64,000 bases of DNA from Aerosticca soli (GTDB lineage: Bacteria; Pseudomonadota; Gammaproteobacteria; Xanthomonadales; Rhodanobacteraceae): positions 2,341,501 to 2,405,500 of the forward strand of contig NZ_AP018560.1 of assembly GCF_003967035.1 (NCBI RefSeq), in the 5' to 3' direction. Below are positions 1 to 7,952 of this stretch, piece by piece. Positions within the stretch are counted from its first letter, which is position 1; every line of letters starts with the position of its first letter. Made by a program: the position numbers and the translations under genes. The notes beneath the pieces were generated by a model. It was given only the letters and a program-made list of their open reading frames with translations. It did not search any database and was not told where the DNA came from.

Positions 1-1442
1 TCGGCGAGCCACAGGCCGAGGCGTTCGATGTCCTCCTCGCCCAGTTCGAGCGCACGCGCGATCGGCGGCGTGTGCAAAAGATCGAGCACCTCCGGCGCGG
101 TGAGCCGCGCGCCGGGCGTGCCGAGCAGGCGCTCGAAGGCCTCGAGAAGGGGATGCGCCTGCGCCACCGCGACGTCGGCCAGGTGATAGGGCAAAGGCCC
201 CTGCGTGCGGCCGGGTGCGCCGAACACCGCCGGCAGCAACGGCACGTAGGCGCCGATGTCCGGCGCCATCACCACGATGTCGGCAGGCTCCAGCTCGGGC
301 CGCTCGGCAAGCTCGCGCAGCAGCGCGTCGCGCAGCACTTCCAGTTCGCGCAGGCGGGTGTGGCACACATGCACGCGCAGCGAACGGTCGTGCAGCGCGG
401 CCTCCTCGCGCGATGGCCGGAGCACCGCCACGTCGAGCCGGCGGATGCTTTCCTGGACCTGGCCGAGCAGGCTGTCCGGTGGCGACGCGGCGCGGTCCTC
501 GTCCTGCCAGTGGCGCACGTCCATGCGCACATCCTCGAGCGCGGCGAGGGCGAGCATGAAGTGCTGGCCGAGCCGGCCCCAGTCGGCGAGCAGCGGATGC
601 GCGCTGTCCTCGACGAAGAAGGCTTCGCCGGTGTCGCCCTCGGCCAGCCGTGCGAGGCGCTCGCGCCATTGCGCGCGCGTGCCGCGCAGGCCGGCCCAGT
701 ATTCGCGGCAGGGGTCGGGCACGTAGAGCATCACCGGACGATGGCGCGCCACCGCGGCGAGGACGGCGAGCTCCATCGGCGCGAGATGGCTCAGGCCGAA
801 CACGTGCAGCGGTTCGCGCGACGGCGCGGGTGGCGCCTCGGCGAGCGTGTGCAGCAGCGTCCTGAGCACCTGCGCGCGATGCGGCTGTTCGATCGTCCGG
901 CGCAAGGCGCGCCACAGCGGCGCAAGGAACGTCGGCTCGGGTACCGCGTCGCGCCCGGCTTCCCAGGCGGCGAGCCAGTCCGGCCGATAGACCATGGCCT
1001 GCGAATACAGCCGTGCCAGATGATCGGCGAGCCGGTAACGGCGGCGCGCGGCATCGTCACCGGCAAGGTAGCCGCGCAAATGCGGATCGTCGGTTTCGGC
1101 CAGCAGTGCGTGGATGCGCCAGCGCAGCCGCTCGCGTCGGTAAGGCGCGAGCGCCACCGCCGCCGCGCCGAGCGTGGTGCGCGCGAGCGCATCCAGCCAG
1201 TCGCTCGGCAGCACGATGTCCAGGTTGGCGACGATGCCGCCGGCACCGCGCCGCCGCGCCAGTGCGCCGAGCAGCCACTGGCGCATGCCGGGATGCGCGG
1301 CGATCACCGTCTGCGCAGCGAGCGCGTCGGCCGGCGCCACCTCGTCGAGCAGGGTCAGCAGCGGATCGAGCAGCGCCTCCAGCCGGCTGGCGCGGATGAC
1401 GTGGATGCCGCCTTCGGCATCATCGGAAAACAGGGCGTGCAT
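1..1442 (-). CDS. recC: RecC, exonuclease V gamma subunit (partial, C-terminus outside window)
   Basis: N-terminal 480 residues of the RecC subunit of RecBCD, the complex that processes double-strand DNA ends and recognises Chi. The start is the ATG at 1442. Family signatures are HPGMRQWL at residues 50-57, GIVANLDIVLPSDW at 69-82, and further in a stretch reading DIVVMAPDIGAYVP, all typical of the RecC helicase-like N-terminal half. RecC proteins are usually about 1,100 residues, so more than half lies beyond the left edge. Any recB and recD partners would also lie there. It is the last gene of a minus-strand run that begins with trpE, about 45 bases after the preceding stop. I see no frame damage in the visible part. 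Confidence 0.93.
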   Translation of the reverse strand, partial: MHALFSDDAEGGIHVIRASRLEALLDPLLTLLDEVAPADALAAQTVIAAHPGMRQWLLGALARRRGAGGIVANLDIVLPSDWLDALARTTLGAAAVALAPYRRERLRWRIHALLAETDDPHLRGYLAGDDAARRRYRLADHLARLYSQAMVYRPDWLAAWEAGRDAVPEPTFLAPLWRALRRTIEQPHRAQVLRTLLHTLAEAPPAPSREPLHVFGLSHLAPMELAVLAAVARHRPVMLYVPDPCREYWAGLRGTRAQWRERLARLAEGDTGEAFFVEDSAHPLLADWGRLGQHFMLALAALEDVRMDVRHWQDEDRAASPPDSLLGQVQESIRRLDVAVLRPSREEAALHDRSLRVHVCHTRLRELEVLRDALLRELAERPELEPADIVVMAPDIGAYVPLLPAVFGAPGRTQGPLPYHLADVAVAQAHPLLEAFERLLGTPGARLTAPEVLDLLHTPPIARALELGEEDIERLGLWLA

Positions 1443-1488
1443 GACCCGATGATACGCAGCAGGCGTCGCACCGCCTGCGACGGTGAAA

Positions 1489-2082
1489 TCAGCGCCGCGC
1501 CAGGGCGAGCAGCTCGCCGGTATAGGTTTCCTCGAGCGCGGCGAAGGGCCTGCCTTCGCCATCGACGAGCAGCGCGCGATGCCGGAGCACCGCGGCGGTG
1601 GCCGCTGGCCAATCCGAATCGGACGTCGGCGCCCACAGCCGCCGGACCTCGAGTGTCTGGCGACGATAGCCGAGCGCGAGCACGGCCTTGCCGAACGGCG
1701 TGGCGCCGGTATCCAGCCGATGGTTCATCGCCGCATCGAGGCGCCCGGACAGGTACCAGTTCTCCGCCTCGGAAAGCACGCGGCCGGCACAGGTCAGACG
1801 CACGTGGCGATACTTGACCGGCGTGTCCGCGCCGACGCCCAGCTGCCCGCGCAACTCGTCCGGCAGCGGACGGGGCGCAGCGTCCACGCGCTCGGCCAGC
1901 ACCCCTTCGGGCGCGACGAGGCCATGCGCGGCGCACCAGCGCTCCAGCGTCAGCGTGGCGCTGGCATGGGCGAGCAGTTCGTCGTTGAGCGCCTGCAGCA
2001 GCGCGATCGCTGCGGCGCGCGCGCGTGGCGTGTCCGGCCATGCCGGCGGGGCCGTCGCGGACACCGCGGACGACGGCGGCAT
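1489..2082 (-). CDS. Chorismate-lyase/UTRA-fold-like conserved protein
   Basis: A 197-residue soluble protein starting at ATG 2082 after a GAGG ribosome site. No signal peptide or membrane segment is visible. The middle (VKYRHVRLTCAG, then RVLSEAENWYLSGRLD and LDTGATPFGKAVLALGYRR) and the C-terminal strand pair (LRHRALLVDGEGRPFAALEE) resemble the strand order of chorismate-pyruvate lyase UbiC and related UTRA domains. UbiC would make 4-hydroxybenzoate for ubiquinone. The gene follows trpE by 35 bases, so two chorismate-related proteins may be co-transcribed. The similarity is distant and the UbiC residues cannot be verified by eye. It could equally be a ligand-binding member of the fold, so function is unproven. 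Confidence 0.6.
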   Translation of the reverse strand: MPPSSAVSATAPPAWPDTPRARAAAIALLQALNDELLAHASATLTLERWCAAHGLVAPEGVLAERVDAAPRPLPDELRGQLGVGADTPVKYRHVRLTCAGRVLSEAENWYLSGRLDAAMNHRLDTGATPFGKAVLALGYRRQTLEVRRLWAPTSDSDWPAATAAVLRHRALLVDGEGRPFAALEETYTGELLALARR

Positions 2083-2117
2083 CGCGCCCTCGCCGGGATG
2101 TGGGTCACGTCGCACGC

Positions 2118-3593
2118 TCACAATCCGCGCACCGCCTGCGCCACCGCGCGGAACAGCGCGCGCCCCTTGTTCATGGTCTCCTCCCACTCGGTGGCGGGAT
2201 CGGAGTCGTACACGATGCCGGCACCGGCCTGCACGTGCAGGCGGCCGTCCTGGATCACCGCGGTACGGATGGCGATGGCGGTGTCGGCATCGCCCCACCA
2301 GCCGATCCAGCCGATCGCCCCGGCGTAGATGTTGCGCTTGTACGGCTCCAGCTCCTGGATGATCTCCAGCGCGCGGATCTTCGGCGCGCCGCTCACCGTG
2401 CCGGCCGGGAAGGTGGCCTTGAGCACGTCCATGTACGAAAGCCCCGCGCGCAGCTTTCCCTGCACCTGCGAGACGATGTGCATCACGTGCGAGTAGCGCT
2501 CGATCGCGAAGGACTCGCTCACCTCGACCGTGCCGGTCTGGCTGATGCGGCCGACGTCGTTGCGACCGAGGTCGATCAGCATCACGTGCTCGGCGCGCTC
2601 CTTGGGGTCGGCCAGGAGCTCGGCCTCCAGCGCGCGATCCTCCTCTTCGCTGGCGCCGCGCCGGCGCGTGCCGGCGAGCGGACGCACGACCACCGTACCG
2701 TCCTTCAGCCGGGCGAGGATCTCCGGCGAGGAGCCGACGATCTGGGTGCGGCCGAGGTCCAGGAAATACATGTACGGCGAAGGGTTCAACGCCCGCAGGG
2801 CGCGATAGACGTCCACCGGCCGTGCGTTGAAGCCCACGCTCAGGCGCTGCGAGGGCACCACCTGAAAAATGTCGCCGGCGCGGATGTACGCCTTGGCGCG
2901 TTCCACCATCGCCTCGAACTCGGGCCGGGTGAAGGACGACTTGAAATCGCCCTCGTCGAGCACGGTCCCCAAGCCGAGCGGCGGATACGCCGCGCCGCCC
3001 TGGCGCAGGCGATGGGTCAGCGCATCGAGCCGGCGCTGCGCCAGCGCGTAGGCCTGCGGCTGCGCGGGGTCGGCATGCACGATCAGGTACAGCCGGCCCT
3101 TGAGGTTGTCGAACACCGCCACTTCCTCGGCCAGCATCAGCAGCACGTCGGGCGTGCCGAGCTCGTCGGGCCGGTCCCAGGCGGCGAGCTGCGGCTCGAT
3201 GTAGCCGATGGACTCGAAGCCGAAATAGCCGACCAGACCGCCGGTGAAAGCCGGCAGGCCCGGCAGTTGCGGCACGCGGTACTGCGCGCGCAATGCCTCG
3301 ATTTCGGCCAGCGGGTCGGCCAGCTCGCGGCGTTCGATCACCTCGCCGGCGTCCTCCACTTCCAGCGTGTGTCCGCGCAGGCGATACACGCGCCGCGCCG
3401 GCAGGCCGATGATGGAATGGCGGCCCCAGGTCGCGCCGCCCTCCACCGATTCGAACAGGAAGGTGTACGCGCCGTCGGCCAGCTTGAGATACACCGACAG
3501 CGGCGTGTCGAGGTCGGAAAACACCTCGCGCACCAGCGGGATGCGGGTGTAGCCCTGGGCGGCCAGGGCGTCGAAATCTTCGCGGGAGATCAA
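2118..3593 (-). CDS. trpE: Anthranilate synthase component I (TrpE)
   Basis: Converts chorismate and ammonia (from the TrpG glutaminase) to anthranilate, the first step of tryptophan synthesis. From TTG 3593 it has 491 residues, the usual length. It starts LISREDFDALAAQGY, as TrpE proteins normally do. A GTG at 3605 is an alternative start; no good ribosome site precedes either. Visible motifs are the N-terminal feedback-site region FLFESVEGG (45-53), RAGDIFQVVPSQR (238-250), SSPEILAR (288-295), DLGRNDVGR (341-349) and AGTVSGAPK (397-405). The GRNDVGR and IYAGAIG segments favour TrpE over PabB. No trpG, trpD or trpC lies beside it here. No tryptophan-rich leader peptide was found upstream. 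Confidence 0.94.
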   Translation of the reverse strand: MISREDFDALAAQGYTRIPLVREVFSDLDTPLSVYLKLADGAYTFLFESVEGGATWGRHSIIGLPARRVYRLRGHTLEVEDAGEVIERRELADPLAEIEALRAQYRVPQLPGLPAFTGGLVGYFGFESIGYIEPQLAAWDRPDELGTPDVLLMLAEEVAVFDNLKGRLYLIVHADPAQPQAYALAQRRLDALTHRLRQGGAAYPPLGLGTVLDEGDFKSSFTRPEFEAMVERAKAYIRAGDIFQVVPSQRLSVGFNARPVDVYRALRALNPSPYMYFLDLGRTQIVGSSPEILARLKDGTVVVRPLAGTRRRGASEEEDRALEAELLADPKERAEHVMLIDLGRNDVGRISQTGTVEVSESFAIERYSHVMHIVSQVQGKLRAGLSYMDVLKATFPAGTVSGAPKIRALEIIQELEPYKRNIYAGAIGWIGWWGDADTAIAIRTAVIQDGRLHVQAGAGIVYDSDPATEWEETMNKGRALFRAVAQAVRGL

Positions 3594-3720
3594 GTCGGCG
3601 GGCACCGGGAAGTCGCGGGGCGAAGAAAGATAACAGGCGCCACGCACAGGAAGCCGCCCGGCCCGCGCCTCGCCCGGGCCGGTGAGGACGCCGATCCGGG
3701 CGGGCGAGGCTGGGAAACCG

Positions 3721-3759
3721 CGTTTGGGAAACGCTGATTTATTCAGCGTTTCCCAAACG
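3721..3759. repeat. Perfect 17-bp inverted repeat with 5-base loop
   Basis: Arms CGTTTGGGAAACGCTGA (3721-3737) and its exact complement (3743-3759) enclose a TTTAT loop. This is the strongest palindrome in the rpe-trpE gap. It lies about 130 bases upstream of the trpE start on the minus strand. It has no adjacent T-run. It may be a leader structure for trpE, a mobile-element end remnant or a dispersed repeat; the sequence alone cannot decide. Confidence 0.75.
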
Positions 3760-3774
3760 GGGCAGGATGCCCGG

Positions 3775-3806
3775 CATGAATCAATGGCGTAAGTCGTTGA
3801 TTCATG
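3775..3806. repeat. 10-bp inverted repeat, 12-base loop
   Basis: CATGAATCAA (3775-3784) is matched by TTGATTCATG (3797-3806). It lies 15 bases from the larger palindrome at 3721-3759. A weaker 7-bp pair, GCTGAAC/GTTCAGC, follows at 3841-3847 and 3866-3872. Together they form a string of hairpins of unknown role. Confidence 0.65.
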
Positions 3807-4066
3807 GAGCGCGGCGCGGGCGTGTACCGCGCCGCAGCGAGCTGAACAATGCCAGGGACGGAATGGTTCAGCGTTTTCTTTGCGCAAGCCTTGCCGTTTT
3901 CTTTCGCCGGCCGGGAACCTTGAGCGCGTGCGCGGGTCTCAAACGGTGGCAGGCACCCCTTGCCGTGAAAAATGGGCCCCGCCAGGGCCGATTCGTCGCG
4001 TCGCCTGCCTGTGGTGATCTCCTTTGTGGGCATGCCTCATGCCCCTTTCCCCGCCGGCGTGGATAC

Positions 4067-4759
4067 TCAATCCCCGCCGGTTTTTTTTGCCTGCGCGATG
4101 CCCTCGCGCATGGCACGGATGACCTGCGCGTAGTCGGGGGCGCCGAAGATCGCCGAGCCGGCGACGAAGGTGTCCGCGCCGGCCGCCGCGATGGCGGCGA
4201 TGTTGTCGGGCCCGACGCCGCCGTCGACCTCCAGGCGGATCGCGCGGCCGCTCTCGTCGATGCGCCGGCGCACCGCGCGCAGTTTGTTGAGCGCCTCGGG
4301 AATGAACCGCTGGCCGCCGAAGCCGGGGTTCACCGACATCACCAGGACCAGGTCGAGCTTGCCGAGCACGTGGTCCAGCCAGTTGAGCGGCGTGGCCGGG
4401 TTCAGCACCAGCCCGGCCTGGCAGCCCGATTCGTGGATCAGGCCGATGGTGCGGTCGACGTGCTCGCTCGCCTCCGGATGGAAGCTGATCGAGCTGGCGC
4501 CGGCCTTGGCGAAATCCGGCACGATGCGGTCCACCGGCTTGACCATGAGGTGCACGTCGATCGGCGCGCCGATGCCGAAGTCACGCAGCGCCTTGAGCAC
4601 CATAGGCCCCATGGTGAGGTTGGGCACGTAGTGGTTGTCCATGACGTCGAAGTGCACCCAGTCGCCGCCCGCCGCGAGCGCCTTGGCGGTGTCCTCGCCC
4701 AGCCGGGCGAAGTCGGCCGAGAGGATGGACGGGGCGATGACGGGCGATGGTCTGTTCAT
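4067..4759 (-). CDS. rpe: Ribulose-phosphate 3-epimerase
   Basis: Interconverts ribulose 5-phosphate and xylulose 5-phosphate in the cytosolic pentose phosphate pathway. The 230-residue product from ATG 4759 is normal length for this TIM-barrel enzyme. Visible motifs are APSILSADF (9-17), the metal-binding strand [13 protein letters not shown] (35-47), IDVHLMV, the [10 protein letters not shown] loop and the phosphate-binding LEVDGGV near the C-terminus. The catalytic Asp in VDGGV and the Asp in FDVMD are present. It lies downstream of djlA on the same strand with a 128-bp gap, and upstream of the trpE gap. Confidence 0.96.
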   Translation of the reverse strand: MNRPSPVIAPSILSADFARLGEDTAKALAAGGDWVHFDVMDNHYVPNLTMGPMVLKALRDFGIGAPIDVHLMVKPVDRIVPDFAKAGASSISFHPEASEHVDRTIGLIHESGCQAGLVLNPATPLNWLDHVLGKLDLVLVMSVNPGFGGQRFIPEALNKLRAVRRRIDESGRAIRLEVDGGVGPDNIAAIAAAGADTFVAGSAIFGAPDYAQVIRAMREGIAQAKKTGGD

Positions 4760-4887
4760 GACGCCAAGCCTGGGCACGGGAATGGGCGGGAATGATAGCG
4801 ACAGCGGCGTGGCCGCCACGTCACGCGGCGAGGGGTGCGGGCGTCGCGGCGTCGGTTCATGCGAAGCCGCCACCGGCCGCGCACCGT

Positions 4888-5676
4888 TCACTTGAAGCCG
4901 CGCTCGGCCTTGATCCGTTCGTAGGCGGCGTTGATCTCGCTGGCGCGCGCCTCGGCGCGGCGGCGCAGGTCCTCGGGCAGGTCGCCCAGGCGGTCGGGAT
5001 GGTGGGCGGAAATCAGCTTGCGATAGGCGCGCTTGATGGTGCGCTCGTCGGCGTCGCGGTCGATGCCGAGCACCACGTACGGATCCGGCCCCTGCGGGCT
5101 GCGCCGGGGCGGCACGTAGCCGCCGCCCCGGGACTCGTAGGCGCCGGCGCCGCCCCAGACATAGCCCTTCATCGCCAGCAGCGCCAGGAGCTCCATGTCG
5201 CTGATCCGCAGGGCCGCGGCGAGACTCTTCAGGATCGCCATCTTGGCCGGCGAGGGCGGACCTTCCGCCAGCACCGTCTCGATCACCACGTCGAGCACCG
5301 GAAAGGCGTGATCCCGACGCAGCCCCACCCACTGGCGCAGCGACTCGATCGCCCGACCCACCTCGAAGGTAGGCTGCTTGCCGGTGTTGAAGGCCTCGAT
5401 CGCCTCGCGCCGCTGGGCGGCGTCAAGGCCCATGCGCGTCATCAGCCGCTCGGCGACGGCGATCTCCGCTTCCGAAACCCGGCCGTCGGCCTTGGCCACG
5501 GCACCGAGCAGGGCGAACAGCGGACCGATGAAGCCGCCGGCGGCCGCCCGTGGCCGCCGCGCCTGGCGCAGGCTGTCGATGACCAGGCCGATCAGCGCGC
5601 CGGTCAGCATGCCGGGCAGGCCGTGGCCGAGCAGCAGCCCGAAGAAGGCGAGCCAGAAGGTCCAGGTGAGGTTCAT
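4888..5676 (-). CDS. djlA: Co-chaperone DjlA (TerB-like and J domain)
   Basis: Inner-membrane-anchored J-domain co-chaperone that stimulates DnaK. It has 262 residues from ATG 5676. A hydrophobic anchor covers about residues 5-35, and glycines recur in it ([14 protein letters not shown]), as in the DjlA membrane segment. A TerB-like helical domain spans about 45-165 ([14 protein letters not shown]). A proline/glycine linker follows, then a C-terminal J domain (198-262) with the HPD motif at 226-228. The start codon overlaps the stop of the upstream cytochrome gene by the ATGA type, implying translational coupling. Length and domain order match the family. Confidence 0.92.
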   Translation of the reverse strand: MNLTWTFWLAFFGLLLGHGLPGMLTGALIGLVIDSLRQARRPRAAAGGFIGPLFALLGAVAKADGRVSEAEIAVAERLMTRMGLDAAQRREAIEAFNTGKQPTFEVGRAIESLRQWVGLRRDHAFPVLDVVIETVLAEGPPSPAKMAILKSLAAALRISDMELLALLAMKGYVWGGAGAYESRGGGYVPPRRSPQGPDPYVVLGIDRDADERTIKRAYRKLISAHHPDRLGDLPEDLRRRAEARASEINAAYERIKAERGFK

Positions 5677-5972
5677 GGTCGACACCGCGCCTGCGCGGCA
5701 TACCAGGCGGCCAGCGCGTCGAGTTCGGCGGCGGCGAGCGGACCGACCGCCGCGCGCATCACCGCCACGTCGCGGCGACCGTCGCGGTACTGCTCGAGCG
5801 CGGCGCGCAGATAGTCCTCGCGCTGGCCGGCCAGATCGGGCACGCCGGGCTGGGTCGCGCTGCCGTCCTCGCCGTGGCAGGCCGCGCACAGCCCGAGCCG
5901 CAAGGGGCGCACGGGCGCCGCGACGCAGGACGCGCCGGCCAGGAGCAGCACCAGGGCGAGTTTCAAACGCAT
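5673..5972 (-). CDS. Small class I cytochrome c, exported
   Basis: A 99-residue periplasmic c-type cytochrome. The N-terminus MRLKLALVLLLAG is a signal peptide. The single heme site is CAACH at residues 29-33, with an AGQREDYLRAALEQYRDG segment typical of c4/c553-like domains. A methionine near residue 71 (DVAVM) is a possible axial ligand. I chose ATG 5972 over one 7 codons upstream because it begins the signal peptide. It is the first gene of the minus-strand run and overlaps djlA by 4 bases. It probably carries electrons in the periplasm; its partner is unknown. Confidence 0.85.
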   Translation of the reverse strand: MRLKLALVLLLAGASCVAAPVRPLRLGLCAACHGEDGSATQPGVPDLAGQREDYLRAALEQYRDGRRDVAVMRAAVGPLAAAELDALAAWYAAQARCRP

Positions 5973-6049
5973 CGGCAGGTCGGCCACCGTCAAAAGACTG
6001 GAAGTCTAGCAGCGCAGACCATCGCGCCGACCGCTCCGTCCGGCGCGGG

Positions 6050-6055
6050 TAGAAT
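6050..6055 (+). promoter_or_regulatory. Candidate -10 box of purC
   Basis: TAGAAT, 34 bases upstream of the purC GTG and within the short divergent gap to the cytochrome gene. No good -35 lies 17 bases upstream, so this is tentative. Confidence 0.35.
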
Positions 6056-6088
6056 GGACGTCTTGCCGTCCTGCCCTGGGAAATTCCC

Positions 6089-6997
6089 GTGTCCACCACG
6101 CTGCTGCAAGCGGATCTGCCCGGCCTCACCCTCGTCCATCGCGGCAAGGTGCGCGACGTCTATGCGCTGCCGCCGGCGGCGGGCGTCGAGCGGCTGCTGA
6201 TCGTCGCCACCGACCGACTCTCGGCCTTCGACGTGGTGCTGCCCGACCCGATTCCCGGCAAGGGCGAGATGCTCACCCAGCTGTCCAATTTCTGGTTCGC
6301 GCGCAGTGCGGCGTTGATGCCCAATCACCTGCTCGACACCGCGCCGAGCGCGGTGCTGCCGGCCGGCGTCGACGCCCGGCTGTACGCCCGCCGCGCCGTG
6401 GTCGCGCGGCGGCTCAAACCGGTGCCGATCGAGGCGATCGCGCGCGGCTATCTGATCGGTTCGGGCTGGAAGGACTACCAGGCCACCGGCAAGGTCTGCG
6501 GCATCGCGCTGCCGCCGGGCCTGCGTCTGGCCGAACAGCTGCCCGAGCCGATCTTCACCCCGTCCACCAAGGCCGCGGCGGGCGACCACGACGAGAACGT
6601 CGATTTCGACGCCGTGGTCGCCAAGGTCGGCGCCGAGCTGGCCGAACGCGTGCGCGAGGCGACCCTGCGGCTTTACCGCTGGGCCGCCGACTACGCCGCC
6701 CGGCGCGGCATCCTGATCGCCGACACCAAGTTCGAATTCGGCACCGACGAGGCCGGCCGGCTCTACATCATGGACGAGATGCTCACCCCCGACTCCTCCC
6801 GTTTCTGGCCGGCCGACGCCTATCGCGTCGGCAGCCCGCCGCCGAGCTACGACAAGCAGTACGTGCGCGACTACCTGGAATCGATCGGCTGGGACAAGCG
6901 TCCGCCGGGACCGCGCCTGCCGCCGGAGGTGATCGCCGCCACCGCCGCCAAATACGCCGAGGCGCTCGCCCGGCTGGCCGACCTGCGGCTGGATTGA
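6089..6997 (+). CDS. purC: Phosphoribosylaminoimidazole-succinocarboxamide synthase
   Basis: SAICAR synthetase, which adds aspartate to CAIR using ATP in purine synthesis. It has 302 residues from GTG 6089 (GGGAA seven to eleven bases upstream). It is the longer form of the enzyme, with segments [11 protein letters not shown] (20-30), [65 protein letters not shown] and [16 protein letters not shown]. These include the ATP lysine region and the aspartate/CAIR-binding loops. It is divergent from the djlA-cytochrome run. A short Mpo1-like gene follows almost at once. Confidence 0.97.
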   Translation: MSTTLLQADLPGLTLVHRGKVRDVYALPPAAGVERLLIVATDRLSAFDVVLPDPIPGKGEMLTQLSNFWFARSAALMPNHLLDTAPSAVLPAGVDARLYARRAVVARRLKPVPIEAIARGYLIGSGWKDYQATGKVCGIALPPGLRLAEQLPEPIFTPSTKAAAGDHDENVDFDAVVAKVGAELAERVREATLRLYRWAADYAARRGILIADTKFEFGTDEAGRLYIMDEMLTPDSSRFWPADAYRVGSPPPSYDKQYVRDYLESIGWDKRPPGPRLPPEVIAATAAKYAEALARLADLRLD

Positions 6998-7011
6998 ATG
7001 CCGGAGCTTCC

Positions 7012-7482
7012 ATGCGCAGCCTCGCCGCCTGGTTCGCGGACTACGACGCCGACCATCGCCATCCGCTCAACCGGCGCCTGCACGCGCTGTGCGTGCCGGC
7101 GATCGTGTGGGCGGTGATCGCGCTGCTCTGGACCGTGCCGGTACCCGCGGCCTGGTTCAAACCCGGCGCCGTCGCGGTGCTGGCGATGTTCCTCGCCTTC
7201 CTCTGGTATTACCGGCGCTCGCGCCGGCTGGGCCTGGCCATGCTGGCGGCCTTCGCGCTGCTGGTCCTGGTCACCGCGGCGCTCGAGGCCGTGCTCGGGG
7301 TCGTCGGCCTGCGCTGGCTCGCCCTGGCGATATTCGCGCTGGCCTGGGTCGGCCAGTTCATCGGCCACGCCGCCGAAGGCCGCCGGCCGAGCTTCTTCAC
7401 CGATCTTTCCTATCTCCTGGTCGGCCCGGCCTGGCTGCTGGCCAAGCTGCTGCGCCGGCTCGGTTTCGGGGCCGGTGCATGA
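7012..7482 (+). CDS. Mpo1-like (DUF962) membrane protein
   Basis: A 156-residue protein with about four membrane helices. The N-terminal motif DHRHPLNRRLHALC and the later GHAAEGRRP carry the histidines conserved in the Mpo1/YGL010w family, which in yeast is an Fe-dependent dioxygenase of 2-hydroxy fatty acids. The bacterial substrate is unknown. ATG 7012 with GGAG eight bases upstream is preferred; a TTG at 6994 would overlap the purC stop. It ends with an ATGA overlap onto the next membrane protein gene, so the two are coupled. Confidence 0.85.
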   Translation: MRSLAAWFADYDADHRHPLNRRLHALCVPAIVWAVIALLWTVPVPAAWFKPGAVAVLAMFLAFLWYYRRSRRLGLAMLAAFALLVLVTAALEAVLGVVGLRWLALAIFALAWVGQFIGHAAEGRRPSFFTDLSYLLVGPAWLLAKLLRRLGFGAGA

Positions 7483-7889
7483 GCACCCTGCTCGCCCTGC
7501 TGAGCGGCCTGGTGTGGTGGGTGCTGTACAGCTCGCTGCTGGCGCTGCCGTGCGCGCTCGTCGCCTGGGTGGTGCTGCGCTGGACCGAGCGCTGCCGCGT
7601 GCCGTTCAACCGCGTCTACTTAGCCTGTCTGCTGTGGACGCTGCTCGGCGCCGTGCTGCTGATCGGCACGGCCGTGCACTTCAAGCTGCGGCTGGCGGCC
7701 GTCCTCGCTCTGTTCGCCTTCGCGCCGATGCGCCTTGCGCTGGTGCTCGACATGCTGCTCGGCGTGCTGTGCCTGTGGCGGCTGGTGCCGCGCGCGGACG
7801 CCCGCCGCATCCGCCCGGCCAGCGCCTGCCTGGCGGTGGCCGTGGTGGTCGCCATCGGCTTCGGCGCGGCGACCAGCCTGGCCGGCTGA
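7479..7889 (+). CDS. Small four-helix membrane protein, unknown
   Basis: A 136-residue, very hydrophobic protein starting at ATG 7479, which overlaps the stop of the Mpo1-like gene (ATGA). Four membrane segments can be seen at about residues 5-32, 45-65, 70-95 and 108-130, with an arginine-rich loop (RWTERCRVPFNR) between the first two. No catalytic motif or known family was recognised. Coupling to the preceding gene suggests a joint membrane role. The next gene, a P-type ATPase, starts 63 bases later behind its own candidate promoter. Confidence 0.75.
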   Translation: MSTLLALLSGLVWWVLYSSLLALPCALVAWVVLRWTERCRVPFNRVYLACLLWTLLGAVLLIGTAVHFKLRLAAVLALFAFAPMRLALVLDMLLGVLCLWRLVPRADARRIRPASACLAVAVVVAIGFGAATSLAG

Positions 7890-7913
7890 AACGCCACAGC
7901 GGCCGGCAGCCGG

Positions 7914-7919
7914 TACGAT
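7914..7919 (+). promoter_or_regulatory. Candidate -10 of the P-type ATPase gene
   Basis: TACGAT lies just after the stop of the small membrane protein gene. Transcription would begin near 7926, directly at an ATG (7927) that opens a 9-codon frame ending in a TGA that overlaps the ATPase GTG. There is no clear -35. Confidence 0.3.
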
Positions 7920-7952
7920 CGACCCGATGCCCGCCCCGTGGAGAACCCTCGC

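Larger units (their letters stand above)
3594..4066. other. 473-bp gap between rpe and trpE holding three inverted repeats
   Basis: No convincing gene lies here. A 96-codon minus-strand frame (3743-4033) has no recognisable domain and ends inside a palindrome. Three inverted repeats follow each other: 3721-3759, 3775-3806 and 3841-3872. A fourth small one (GGGCAT/ATGCCC, about 4029-4045) lies just after the rpe stop. None is followed by a T-run on the coding strand, so they are not clear intrinsic terminators. In many gammaproteobacteria gph lies between rpe and trpE; it is absent here. Confidence 0.6.

Noticed and set aside
72-1817. A 581-codon plus-strand frame at the left edge
   Set aside because: Antisense to recC and the chorismate-lyase-like gene; composition is typical of a shadow frame.
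3743-4033. A 96-codon minus-strand frame between rpe and trpE
   Set aside because: No recognisable domain, ends inside a palindrome, and no coding style like its neighbours. It also has no tryptophan-rich leader.
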